The translations under genes and the position numbers were made by a program. Source: Prorocentrum cordatum (Eukaryota; Sar; Dinophyceae; Prorocentrales; Prorocentraceae). Taken from it: DNA of 64,000 nt. Where the stretch lies: NCBI GenBank assembly GCA_963575745.1, contig CAUYUJ010000203.1, forward strand, positions 1 through 64,000, in the 5' to 3' direction. The notes beneath the pieces were generated by a model. It made no database searches. It was not told where the DNA came from and was given only the letters and a program-made list of their open reading frames with translations. This document shows positions 1 through 9,724 of this stretch, piece by piece. Every line of letters begins with the position of its first letter. The first letter of the stretch is position 1.

Positions 1-345
1 GCGGAGGAGGAGGAGGAAAGAGAAGACGAAAACCAAGACTCATAAGAAGAAACACACTAATACGAGGAGGAAGAGGAATACGAGGAGGAAGAGGAGGATG
101 AGGAGGAGGAAAGGGAGGAGAAGGAGGAGGAAGACGAAGACGAGGAGGTGGAGGAAGATGAGGAGGAGGAGGAAGAGGAGGAGGAGGAGGAGGAAGCCGA
201 GGAGGAAGAGAAGGCGGACAAGGAGGAGGAGGTGGAGGAGAAGGGGGAGGAGGCAGAGGCGGAGGCGGAGGCAGAGGCGGAGGCGGAGGCGGCGGCGTTG
301 GCGCAGGATAAGGAGGAGGGGGAGGAGGAGGAGCAGGAGCGGGAG
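1..345. repeat. Imperfect (GGA)n / GAG microsatellite
   Basis: Almost pure purine sequence built from GGA/GAG triplets, interrupted by GAC, GCG and GGC units. It opens long frames of Glu/Arg on the plus strand and Ser/Pro on the minus strand; these are products of the repeat and not convincing proteins. A C/T-rich stretch follows at about 398-530. Confidence 0.9.
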
Positions 346-397
346 CAGGTCCTGCTTTTTTCTGCTGAGTTGGGGAATGAGGAGGATGGAACAGGAC

Positions 398-556
398 CAC
401 CTTCACTTCCACCCTCCTTCCCTCCCTCCCTCATTCATTCCCCCTCTCTCTCTGCCTCTTTCCCTCTCTCTATGTCTCATTCTTTCTTTCCCCCATCCCT
501 CTCTCTGCTGTCCCTCCCGTTTACTAGTGTACCTCCTCTCCCGAAGACAACCCCAG
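398..556 (+). other. Polypyrimidine tract ending in a CAG acceptor-like site
   Basis: A run of CCT, TCTC and CTTC motifs ends in ...CAACCCCAG at 556. It could be the 3' end of an intron because a coding-like stretch follows directly. It could equally be decayed microsatellite. Confidence 0.3.
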
Positions 557-640
557 GCGGACGACAAGAAGGACGACCAGACGCCCAGAGTGACGTATGT
601 CCCCGAGGCGGACGTGGCGCGTTCCAGGGCGAGAGGGCGC
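557..640 (+). CDS. Candidate host exon fragment, unknown protein
   Basis: The frame starting at 557 reads ADDKKDDQTPRVTYVPEADV, a mixed, charged, non-repetitive peptide that differs from the surrounding Arg/Glu-rich repeat translations. It sits directly after a polypyrimidine tract and CAG. Downstream the frame fades into an Arg/Gly-rich stretch and I cannot place a donor site. No family is recognised. The 3' limit is arbitrary, and random open frame in GC-rich DNA is a real alternative. Confidence 0.2.
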
Positions 641-1085
641 GCGGGACGACGACGAGAACGAGGAAGGGGAGGAGGAGTGTTCGAACAATGTTGCCTTTCT
701 GGGCCTCCAGGGGTGGCCCTCGTCACCACGCAGGGACGCAGCTCGAGAAGCGGGCCCCGGATGAGCGGATTTGGATGGCGACGACTACCCCGACGACCTT
801 CCCCCGTCCTCCTTTCCGCCCTCCCTCCCTTCCTCCCTCCCTCCTCGCGCTCCCTTCCCTTCCTCCTGTTCCTTCTCCTGCCTCCTTCTCCGCCTCCTCC
901 GGAAGGGAGGAATGCTCAGGGGGCCAACCCCGACCTTGCACAGACGAAGCGAGCCTGGCGACAGCCACGTCGACGCCCCGACCCCCCCCCCCCCGACCCC
1001 CCAGGCCCCCTCCGAGACCGTGCCGAGCCTTTCTCGATGTCCCGAGGCCCCTACCCCCGGAGCGGAGCTCCCTTCCCCGTGCTCT

Positions 1086-1113
1086 TGCCAGGGCACTCGC
1101 GAGTGCCCTGGCA
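1086..1113. repeat. Perfect 28-bp palindrome
   Basis: Both halves of this 28-bp site are exact reverse complements with no loop (half-site TGCCAGGGCACTCG, centre CTCGCGAG). It could extrude a cruciform. It lies in GC-rich unannotated DNA just before a (TC)n run at 1128-1144. Confidence 0.9.
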
Positions 1114-1299
1114 CGAGGACGGGGGCCTCTCTCTCTCTCTCTCTCGCGCTGCGAAGACGCGGGGGGCCGGCAGGGGAGCCGGAGCGGAGCATCGTTTGGT
1201 ATCTCTTGGAAGCGAGGGTGGTCAAAAGCGAGGTAGGTTTGTTTTCCCCCTATCCTCTGGATGGCGCTGGGCCGTTGAGGGCGATCGTCTTGGAACCAT

Positions 1300-1334
1300 G
1301 GGCGGTTTGAGCCTCTTTGTGGCTCAAACCGCCC
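1300..1334. repeat. Perfect hairpin, 14-bp stem and 7-nt loop
   Basis: Stem GGGCGGTTTGAGCC (1300-1313), loop TCTTTGT, and exact complement GGCTCAAACCGCCC (1321-1334). A short GAAGGAC tandem repeat (about 1335-1358) follows. The right arm loosely resembles the 3' end of the dinoflagellate spliced leader (GGCTCAA), but too little matches to claim a relic. Confidence 0.85.
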
Positions 1335-1817
1335 GAAGGACGAAGGACGAAGGACGAAGCGCCAGGGCGGCTTCCACCGAAGGACGAGGAGAGCGACACC
1401 GGCTGGCTGGCCGGACAGGACACTACGACGAAGACCAAGAACGGGGAGGGATAGGGAAGTGGAGGGAGAGAGAGAAAGGGGGAGGTAGTATGGGGATCCA
1501 CGTCAAAATTGTTGTACAGTTTGTTGCCCGCTCGACAGGACAATGTGGCACTCTAAACGAACATGTCGAAGTTGAGACCAAGCGATCATGAGCAGCGAAA
1601 CGGTCGTCGCCAACATTGGCGGACGAAAGTATTTATATGGAATCTTCACTAACCCCAACCCTCCGCCCCCCTGCTTCGCCTCATCAGCCATGCCCGCAGC
1701 TTCAGGGCCCCGGGCCTGGAATGGAGCGACCGCGCTCGTCGTGATTCCCCAATCAGAGCTTGCTTCTGTAGGGGTCCTAGCGGATATAAAGCTGAGGTGA
1801 GGTGGGCGGCCGATTTC

Positions 1818-2185
1818 GGTGGCCGGGGCCGGGTGCCCGGGTGCCCCGGTGCCCGGGGCCCGGGGGTGCCCGGGTGCCCCGGGGTGCCCGGGTGCCCGGG
1901 GGTGCCCAATAGCCCAGTAGCCCTATAGCCCTATAGCCCTATAGCCGTATAGCCTTATAGCCCTGTAGCCCTATAGCCTTATATCCCTATAGCCTTAATA
2001 GCCTTATATCCCTATAGCTCTATAGCCCCATAGCCCATATAGCTCTATAGCCCCATAGCCCTATAGCCCTATGGCCCTATAGGTCACAGTCCTATAGCCT
2101 TATAGCCCGATAGCCCTATAGCCCGATAGCCGTATAGCCCTATAGCCCAATAGCCCTATAGCCCAATAGCCCTGTAGCCCTAACA
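1818..2185. repeat. Two adjoining minisatellites: GGTGCCCGG-type, then CCCTATAG-type
   Basis: From 1818 to about 1908 the sequence is a G/C minisatellite of GGTGCCC/CCGGG units. From about 1911 to 2185 it becomes a degenerate 8-9-bp repeat, CCCTATAG(C), with variants CCCGATAG, CCTTATAG and CCCAATAG. It only superficially resembles telomeric CCCTAAA, which does not occur here as an array. Confidence 0.9.
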
Positions 2186-2510
2186 AAAATCGGATTGGGT
2201 TTTTTCTCCGGTATCATTTTATTCTCCACATGGTGTTTCGTACTCAGATTTCTTGCTTCTCCTCTAAGGAACTGCGTCTGGGTCTGTGCGTCGGTCTGGC
2301 GGCTATATCGTTGCCGTCGCCGTCCCGTCGCCGCCTTGTCGCCGCCCGTCGTCTAGGCCTGTGCGTCGGTCTGGCGGCTATGTCGTCTTCGTCGCCGCCC
2401 CGTCGCCGGCTCATATATGGTCCAGGGCTTGGGCCCCCCACCCCCCCCCATTGCTGATGCCATTGGGCCCCCCCCCCTCCCGCGCGATGGTCCCCCCCGC
2501 CCCCCCTTGT

Positions 2511-2670
2511 GGGCGTGGCGTGGTGCTGCGCTGCGGTGCCCCCCTCCCCCCCCCTGTGGATGTGGTGTGGTGCTGTGGTGGTTCAGAGGTGGGCGTGGCG
2601 TGGTGCTGCGCTGCGGTGCCCCCCTCCCCCCCCCTGTGGATGTGGTGTGGTGCTGTGGTGGTTCAGAGGT
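2511..2670. repeat. Exact 80-bp tandem duplication, two copies
   Basis: Bases 2511-2590 and 2591-2670 are identical, both running from GGGCGTGGCG to GTTCAGAGGT. A perfect duplication points to a recent slippage or unequal-exchange event. A GTC microsatellite follows directly. Confidence 0.95.
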
Positions 2671-2739
2671 CGTCGTCGTCGTCGTCGTCGTCCTCGTCGT
2701 CCTCGTCGTCCTCGTCGTCGTCGTCATCATCGTCGTCGT

Positions 2740-2777
<38 letters not shown>

Positions 2778-2827
2778 TCGCCGCCGCCGCCGGCATCGTC
2801 GCCGCCGCAGCCGTCGTCGTCGTCGTG

Positions 2828-2859
<32 letters not shown>

Positions 2860-2911
2860 AGTCGTCGCCGTCGCCGTCGTCGCCGTCGTTGTCGTCGTGG
2901 TCGTCGTCGTC
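2669..2911. repeat. (GTC)n microsatellite with GCC and ATC variants
   Basis: About 240 bp of GTC/TCG triplets with scattered GCC, ATC and GTA units. It is followed by two copies of GGGACCATACCATCTGGGG (near 2916 and 2962) and a G run. Confidence 0.95.
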
Positions 2912-3011
2912 TCTGGGACCATACCATCTGGGGGTGGGTGGGAGGTGCCCGAGGAATCCTGGGACCATACCATCTGGGGGGGGGGGGGGGCGTGGGCGGC
3001 CCGGAGCCCGG

Positions 3012-3180
3012 GATCATATATTGCACAACTTGCGTAGATTGCACAACACAGGTTGCACAACATAGATAGCTGCAGTACAACACATATGTTCCGCATAACC
3101 TGTACCACGTCCATTACACCAAATTGATTGTGCGCCTCATGGATTGCACAACATGTGTCGCACACAATATATTTCTTCAC
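3012..3180. repeat. Degenerate ATTGCACAACA-type repeat, first block
   Basis: Recurrent TTGCACAAC words spaced about 15-30 bp apart in an A/T-richer stretch. The same word family returns at 4130-4480, so the two blocks probably derive from one dispersed satellite. Confidence 0.6.
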
Positions 3181-3524
3181 GTACACTCTCCTTTGTAGAC
3201 AGGAATCTGGATCTCCCCCCTTGCCTTATCGGCTCTCTCTGGGGTAGTACGATTCACATGCGATTCTGCCCCATCGTTCGTTTTACATCTGAGTTCATAC
3301 CATCTCCGCCTGGCCCGGTCCCCCCGCCCTCAACCCTTGCAAAAAAGATCATGCGCTCGCATGCGTGAACCAAATGTGGAATTAATCGCTGGCAGACATG
3401 ACAGTCCACAGGCACAGGCGCGCGTCGTCCCGCGCGCATGCCGGAGTCCCCCAAACGGTGGGTTCCGCAGGGAGCTGTACACTCATGTAAAAAACCCGGG
3501 TGCTGCCGCCACATATTTTTTGAA

Positions 3525-3810
3525 AAAGGTATGCGCGCGCGCTCTTGCGAATTCCAACGAATCATCAAATGCGGCCAAGCGGGTCTCTCGCGCGCGCATG
3601 TCGAAATCATCCGAACGCCCGTGCGTGCTTGCTGGGGGGGGGGCACGAACCCTGCCAAATGATACCATGCGGGCCACTAGCACCCGTCGGCCGCGTGCGC
3701 ATGTCGAAATCCTTCCAACACCTTCGTCCCCGGCAATTGGACACCATCATCGTCATCGGCATGATCAGCATCGGTACCGTCACCGGCCTTGCCGTCTTCG
3801 TGGACATCTC
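3525..3810 (+). repeat. Dispersed repeat family A, two adjacent diverged copies
   Basis: Copy 1 (about 3530-3640) and copy 2 (about 3685-3800) share the word CGCGCATGTCGAAATC and flanking sequence. Reverse-orientation copies lie at 25395-25540 and 27335-27430. In copy 2 the frame reads MSKSFQHL...DTIIVIGMISIG, and the copy near 25.4 kb encodes a similar SKSLQSL...DTIIVIGLANVG on the minus strand, so a short coding segment may be preserved within the family. Confidence 0.6.
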
Positions 3811-4129
3811 CGTCACCAGCATCTCTACGTCACCATGATACCGCGCCCGCCCGAGTCACCGGTCCGCTCGTCGGCGCGGCCTGCGAAACGCGCTGGGATG
3901 TCCCCAGCGGTCAGCAGCACCGCTGCCGCATCGGTCGCACCAGACTCTCTGGCCGCTCTGCGCGCGAGCCTGAGCGCGCTGGCGCGGCCGCAGTGATGCG
4001 CCAGGCAGCGCGGAGCAGTCGTCGCAGTAGCCGCTGCAGGGATTGTGCAAATCAGGCTGGGGTGGGTGTTTGGGATGATTGCGCGAGGGGTGGAGTGGAC
4101 AGTTGTAAGTTCGGCAGGGCGAGTTGCAC

Positions 4130-4480
4130 CTCAATTTTAGATAGCACCACAGAGATTGCGCCACATTATTCTGATTACAGATACAACCTACAGTATTCCA
4201 GATATATTGCACAACAGGGCTCGCACCGTATAGTCTGGTTGCACCACACAGGATCATCCACATAGAACGCACAACATTTACTGCGCAACGTCGATTACAC
4301 AACATACGTAGAGTTCATGCACACCGTAGATTACACCACATACATTGCACCACGTAGAGATTGCACAGCATATATTGCGACGCACATATTGCCCCCCCCC
4401 ACACACACACAGATCGCACAACACCCATTGCCCCGCATCGGTAGGACAACAAGCATTGCTAGACGCACAGCGTTTGGCGT
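4130..4480. repeat. Degenerate ATTGCACAACA-type repeat, second block
   Basis: At least a dozen words such as ATTGCACAACA, TTGCACCAC, CGCACAACA and TTACACAACA at irregular spacing, with a (CA)n run at about 4397-4410. Same family as 3012-3180. No convincing gene. Confidence 0.65.
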
Positions 4481-4624
4481 TCACGATTGCTAGCGTTGTT
4501 TATTTCGACTGAATGCTTTCCTGTATATTCAAGTGTGCGCACACATGTGCATATCGAATGGCCTTCGGCCCATCCCGCCACAAGGCATGGCTCGCAGGTA
4601 TGAAGCCCATTGGATGTTTGCTGG

Positions 4625-5170
4625 GATCTCGTGGGGAGCCTCTCGCGGGCCCGTGGGACGCAGTTTGGAAGCCTCTTCGAGGCCGTGTCGGGGCCTCTCA
4701 GGGCGTCTTTTGGGCCTCTCGAAGGCCTCTTAGGGGCCTCTTGGGGACTTCTTGGGGCCTCGTGGGCGCCTCTTGGGGCCTCCTGGGAGCCGCTTGGGGC
4801 GGATCTTGGGGCGCTCTTGTGCCGTCTTTGGGCCTTCTTGGAGGCCTCTTGGGCCGGTTTGTGGTTGTCTTGGGGGCCGCCTGGGCCGTCCTGGAGCGTC
4901 GGAAAACCGTAAATGCGACAACGCCAGAATCCTTCAAACATCTTTGGACAATCAGTTCTTTTTGCCGCTTAAGGCCTTGTTGGGAGGCCACAAGGAGGCA
5001 TCGTGTGGCGTCTTGGAGGCCCAGAGGGCCGATGTGATGCCATTTTGGGCGTCTTGGGCCGATTTTTGGGCGTCTTGGGGCCCTCTTGGACCGCGCTTGG
5101 GGCCCTCTTGGCCCGTCTTGGGGCCCCCTTGGCCCGTCTTGGGGCCCCCTTGGGCCCGCAGAAATCATGT
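4625..5170. repeat. GGCCTCTTGGGG degenerate array (family B), copy 1
   Basis: Roughly 10-14-bp units of GGCCTCTTGGG and GGCCGTCTTGGG fill this block. Both strands are open over long stretches and encode Gly/Leu/Trp/Ser or Pro/Arg/Gln/Lys repeats, which I treat as repeat translation. An A/T-richer core at about 4888-4965 (GGAAAACCGTAAATGCGA) has a clear counterpart at 8763-8845, so the block is a structured dispersed element and not just a simple minisatellite. Confidence 0.8.
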
Positions 5171-5929
5171 GAGAACACTTCTGGAAACCCAGGGCACGAG
5201 GAGCACCCAACTAAGTTTCGGAATTTTGGGCCCGGGCCCCTTACAGACCCTTCAGGACTGAGGACTGAGGGTTCGGGTATTGAAGCAGAGGACCTGATGA
5301 CACGCCCACTCCGTGTCCAGAGGCAAGGTGACGGATAAACATAATCGATATGCATATCTCACTATAGACGTACACATAGGTGCTCTCCCGTGTGCCAACG
5401 GAAGCGTATCCTCCTCTCATGCCTGACGTCTGTGGCCAGCTGGGCTCGGGTGCTCGGACGAGTTGCACAGCGGCTGGGCGCTGAGGCTGGTGCACCATCG
5501 ACGGCGCCGCGCGGCGGATCCGAGGAGAGTGTCTCCCTGGCGCCAGCGACGTCGGGGCGCGCCTCGCCCCCGCGCGCAGCGCAGGAGGAGCGCAGGAGGC
5601 GAGCGTCCGCGGGGGTCGGGGCCCCGAGCGGCCTTTCGGGACGGGGGCCCGGCCGCGGAGTCCCGTGGCCTTCGGCGCTGTCTTGAGCCCCCGCCTTCGG
5701 GTGGGCGCCGCCATGGCGGTCGGCCCCCTTGCACGCCCGTGAACCCCCCATCCTTCCGCCGCGGGCGGGGAGGGGGGCCCCAGGGCGCGGGAAGGGGGGA
5801 GTACGGATTCGAGTCCGCGCCCGCGTTGCTCTCGCGCGTGCGCGGTGCGGGGCGAGCGCAGGGCCATGGGCTTCCGAGGCTCGCGGCGCCCGGCGCGGGC
5901 CCCCCTCGCGCTGCCCGGAGAGAACCGCT

Positions 5930-6643
5930 GCGAGAGGGCGCGAGGAGGAAGCGTCATCGGCTCCGACGCTGGGAGCAGCGCCTGCGCCGCGGGAGGGCCG
6001 TGCCGCGGCGGCAGGCTTTGGCGCTAGTCAGCGCGCTGCGGGGAGGAGGAGCTGGAGACCAGCCTCAGCAGCTGCGGCGCCGGGAGCAGCGCCTGCGGGG
6101 TGAGAAGGGTGAGCCGCCGCAGCAGGCCCTGGTACCGCCCAGCTGGCGGCGGCAAGAGGGAGCTGGAAGCAAGCGTCATCGGGTACAAACTTGGTATCAG
6201 CGCTCGCGCCGCGGGACAGCCGAACCGCGGCGGTAGGGTTTGGCGTTGCTCAGCAAGCGGCGGTGAGCAGAAGTTGGAAACCAGCCCCCATAGCTGCAAC
6301 GCCGGGATCGACGCATGCTGCGCGAGAAGGATGGGCCGTCGCAGCAGGCCCCAGCTCTGCTCAGCGAGCGGCGGTGAGAGGGAGCTGCAAACCAGCGTCA
6401 TAGGCTACGGGACTGGGTCCAGCCCTTGCGTCGCGAGGTGGGCAAGCCATTACAGCAGGCCTTGGCGCTGCTCACCGAGTCGTGGCGAGGAGGAGCTGGA
6501 GACCAGCCTCAGCAGCTACAGCGCCGGGATCGGCGCCCGCGGTGCGAGAGGGATGAGCCGTCGCATCAGGTTCCGGCACCGCCCAGCGAGCTGCGGCATG
6601 AGGGTGCGAGGGACCAGCTTCATCGGCTACAACGCGGTTGCAG
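5930..6643 (+). pseudogene. Decayed PPR-like tandem repeat array (111-bp period), exon 1
   Basis: The motif GCTGGAGACC and its variants recur at 6051, 6162, 6273, 6384, 6495 and 6606, exactly 111 bp (37 codons) apart. Each unit encodes a SVIGYxxGISA-like stretch, and in a different frame a QQALALLSE-like stretch (for example KPLQQALALLTESW near 6450). Together these resemble the two halves of the 35-residue pentatricopeptide (PPR) repeat common in dinoflagellate organelle RNA-binding proteins. The halves are out of frame within each unit and the period is 6 bp longer than a standard PPR repeat, so I call a pseudogene or PPR-derived satellite. A conserved consensus donor follows directly. Confidence 0.45.
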
Positions 6644-6854
6644 GTGAGGTGCTCTTCGACAGTTTCGTTCACGCGGGGGGGTTGACCTCCGTCCTGACGT
6701 GATGGCGGAGGACATCGAAGATGGCTTAGGCTGCGGAGTATTTTGTTCGATTCGTCCCTGGCATTCCTGTGACGCTCTTTGGTCATTTGTTCCTCGCCAT
6801 GTTCACTTTTCTTTTTTCAGGTTTAGCGGTCGTTCAGTTTTTCCTGATGTGCAG
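6644..6854 (+). other. Candidate intron in the PPR-like locus
   Basis: The exon side ends CAG and the next bases are GTGAGG, a consensus 5' splice site. Two good acceptors exist: TTTTCTTTTTTCAG ending at 6820, and TTTTTCCTGATGTGCAG ending at 6854. PPR-like units occur on both sides. Confidence 0.4.
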
Positions 6855-6960
6855 CTCGTGGGGGTCATCGGCTACAGCGCTGGGGTCAACGCCTGCGCCA
6901 CGGGGCGGCGGAGCCGCAGTGGCAGGCTTTGGCGCTGCTGGGCTGTCCACGTCAAGGTGC
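6855..6960 (+). pseudogene. PPR-like unit after the candidate intron
   Basis: One further unit encodes VIGYSAGVNACATG, and in the next frame EPQWQALALL, the same two-frame pattern as the upstream array. The coding character ends before the (CTC)n tract at 7041. Confidence 0.4.
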
Positions 6961-7040
6961 CTGTGCCCCCGACGTTCGCTGCGTCTGGGTCGGGCCGCAG
7001 GATCCGCCTCCTCACCTGTGGTGCTTATCTCTGCTCACCT

Positions 7041-7249
7041 TCTCCCCCCTCCTCCTCCTCCTCCCTCCTCCTCCTCCTCCTCCTCCTCCTCCTCCTCCTC
7101 CTCCTCCTCCTCCTCCTCCTCCTCCTCCTCCTCCCTCCCCCTCCTCCTACTCCTCCTCCTTCTCCCCCTCCTCCCTCATCCCTCCTCTCTCCTCCCTCCT
7201 CCTTCCCCCTTCCTCCTCCTCCTCCTCCTCCTCCTCCTCCTCCTCCTCA
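7041..7249. repeat. (CTC)n microsatellite
   Basis: About 210 bp of CTC/CCT triplets with a few CCCC and TAC interruptions. Confidence 0.95.
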
Positions 7250-7446
7250 CCTTTGTGGTGTCTCACTCCCATCGCTGAAGTGGGGGCGTCAAGTTTTCTG
7301 GCAGCTGCAAGGGGCCCTGCGGAGCGCGCAGGGCTTTTGGAGCCGCCACCCGTAAGAGAGGCATCACCTCTATCCCCAATTTCTCTTTTTCCGCTATCGC
7401 ATCACTACTCTTCTCGCCCGTCCCTCTCTCTCCCCATCTCTGACCC

Positions 7447-7665
7447 TGCTGATCTGCGTGAGGGGTACCGCCGAATTTCAGACATGTGGCACATCCGACA
7501 GGTTTTTCGACCCTGACTCCGCCGATCTGCGTGAGGGGTGCCGCCGAATTTCAGACATGTGGCAAATCCCATCGGCTTTTCGACCTTGACTCCGCCTATC
7601 TGCATGAGGGGTGCCGCCGAATTTCAGAAATGTGGCAAATCCCATTGGTTTTTCGAGCCTGACCC
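7447..7665. repeat. 73-bp tandem repeat, three copies
   Basis: The word GATCTGCGTGAGGGG (or a close variant) starts at 7451, 7524 and 7597, with the rest of each unit (CCGCCGAATTTCAGACATG..., GGTTTTTCGA...) conserved. Confidence 0.9.
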
Positions 7666-7689
7666 CGTCGATCAGGTTGATGGTTTTGG

Positions 7690-8190
7690 AGGCACGAATA
7701 TTGCAAACTTACGATGGTTTATGGTTTCGGACACGCGAAAATAATTTAATTCGCGAGGGTTCATGGCTTCGGGGACGCGAATATGGAGTAAGTTACGAAC
7801 GTTTGTGGCCTCGGGGACGTACGCATTGCGTAATTTACAAGGTTTGATGGCTCCGGGGACACGAACATGGTGCAAATTACAATGGCTTATGGTTTCGGAG
7901 ACGCGAACATCATGTAATTTACGAGGGCCTATGGCTTTGGGGTCGCGAATCTTGATTGATTTACGGGCGTTTGTGGCCTCGGGGACGCAAGCATTGCGTA
8001 ATTTACGAGGGTGTATTGCTTCGGTGACACGAGCATGGCGTAGTTTGAAATGGTTTCATGGCTTCGGGGACGCGACGATTATGACTTCGCGATGGCTTAT
8101 GGCCTCGGGGACACGAATCTTGTGCAATGTACGAGGTTTATGGTTTCGGGGGCGCGAATGTCATGTATTTTTACGTGTCCCAAGCCCCAC
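7690..8190 (+). repeat. 42-bp minisatellite (about 12 copies) encoding a 14-residue repeat
   Basis: TCGGGGACGCGAA-type words recur every 42 bp (7769, 7811, 7853, 7895, 7937 and onwards). Because 42 is a multiple of three, one plus-strand frame stays open from 7763 to 8254 and reads as degenerate MASGTRxxCNLRGF units. Units differ at many sites without a stop in that frame. Whether the peptide is made is unknown; no known family is recognised. Confidence 0.75.
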
Positions 8191-8242
8191 CCAGGAATTC
8201 AGAGCACGCGACTCGGGCGTGGTAATCCAGACACGTTTCGGC

Positions 8243-8306
8243 TCCTATAGCTAGACATATACAGAGAGAGAGAGAACGAAAAACAGAGAGAGAGAGAGAG
8301 AGACAT
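8243..8306. repeat. (GA)n tract
   Basis: Two GAGA runs separated by AACGAAAAAC and bracketed by ACATAT words. Confidence 0.85.
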
Positions 8307-8434
8307 ATGGAACAAAACAAGGGTTGGGCCGATGTCTTGCCAACTGATTGGGCCGTGTGTTCCCCTAGCCGTTGCGGAAACTTTTGGGGAATCATTGAGG
8401 GGGGAAGAGGAGGATGAGAAGATAGAGGGGAATG

Positions 8435-9010
8435 GGGGTTTCGTGTGGCGTCTCGGGGTCTTTTCGGGGCCTCTCGGGGCTCTCTTGGGGCCTCTTGGGG
8501 GGCTCTTGGATCATCTTGGGGCTCTCTTGGCCCGTTTGAGGCCTTCGGTGGCCGTCTTGGGGCTCTCTTGGGACGCCCGTGGTCCGTTTTGGAGACGACT
8601 TTGGCCGTACTGTGGCCTTCTTGGGTGGCTTTTCGGCAGTCTTGAGCCCCTCCTTGCCCGTCGTGGGACAGTCTTCGGAGCTGCTTGGGTTGTTCGGGGC
8701 CCGTCTTGGGGTCCTCTTGGGGGCCGCGTTGGCCGTATTGTTTCCAACTCTGATGCTTCTGAGGCCGTCTTCGGACGTTGGAAGCCCGAAACGGCGAGAC
8801 CGCAATCGTCAAACACACAATCGGACAGTCAATCTGTGTGGCCTCTTCGGGCCCTCCTGGAAGGCCTCCTGGATCCCTTGAGGGCCGTCTTGGAGCATCT
8901 GGGGCGAACTCGGAGGCCTCTTGGGATTTTGCTGGGCCGTCCTTGAGACCATGTTGGGCCGTCTCGGGCCCGCTTGGGCGCCGCTTTGGCCTCCCCGTGG
9001 AGGCCATCGC
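8435..9010. repeat. GGCCTCTTGGGG degenerate array (family B), copy 2
   Basis: Same unit types as 4625-5170. The A/T-richer core at about 8763-8845 (GGAAGCCCGAAACGGCGAG...GGACAGTCAAT) aligns with the core of copy 1. The open frames are repeat translation. Confidence 0.8.
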
Positions 9011-9235
9011 GAGGCCATGCTGGGCGGGTCGGCTGTCGGGACGCGAGTGTTTGATGGTTTGCGGGTGGTGGGCGGGATCGGCCGAGGCCCCTTTCTGGGA
9101 GTGTGCCAGAGGGGATCGGATCGAGCAGGCAAGATGTCCAGCAGGCCATGCACTCCTTGGCAAGCACAGGCGTCAAGGCTGCAAAGGGCTGATGGGCCTG
9201 TTTCCCACCACCAGCACCATAAGTTGGAGGGGGGA

Positions 9236-9333
9236 AAGAGGAGGAGTAGGAGTAGGAGGAGGAGGAGGAGGAGGAGGAGGAGGAGGAGGAGGACCCCCTC
9301 CCCCTCCAATACATGGTGGTGGTGGTGGTGGTG
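9236..9333. repeat. (GGA)n followed by (GGT)n
   Basis: GGA/GTA triplets to 9294, a short CCCCCTCC spacer, then (GGT)n at 9314-9333. Confidence 0.9.
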
Positions 9334-9644
9334 GAAAACAAGCCCATCAAGGGCGGCCAGTGAGTTGTGTTTTGGCCCAGCTGGGTACACAAAACAGTTG
9401 TTCCCCGGGGGCAGGCGGCCTCCGCGCGCTTGCACTCGGGCCGGAGGGCAGGCCCGCTCGGTTGCCGCTAGCTGCCCTCTGCAACCTTAGCAGGCACGGG
9501 GGGCCGGCCCCTCTCGGAGGCACCCGACGGCGGCGAGCAGCCTGTGTGGCCAGGCCTGGGGCCGAGGCCTCGCTCTGCTCTGCCGGGCAAGGGGTATCCT
9601 GGGCCGGGGTGGAAACCTTGGGGGAGAACCTGGGGATAGAAATA

Positions 9645-9722
9645 GAGGAGACGAGGGAGAAGGAGGATAAGGAGGAGGAGGAGGAGGAGGAGGAGGAGGA
9701 GGAGGAAGAAGAAGATGACGCC
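9645..9722. repeat. (GGA)n microsatellite
   Basis: AGGAGACGAGGGAG grading into GGA and GAA triplets, ending where family B sequence resumes at 9725. Confidence 0.9.
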
Positions 9723-9724
9723 TC

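Noticed and set aside
98-1591. 497-codon plus-strand open frame and the overlapping long frames nearby
   Set aside because: Arg/Pro/Ser translation of GGA and CT repeats; two other frames are equally open.
1911-2185. Telomere-like CCCTATAG array
   Set aside because: The unit is degenerate and never becomes CCCTAAA; it is internal to the window and behaves as a minisatellite.
5804-5818. tRNA B-box-like GGATTCGAGTCC
   Set aside because: No A box, anticodon arm or acceptor pairing around it.
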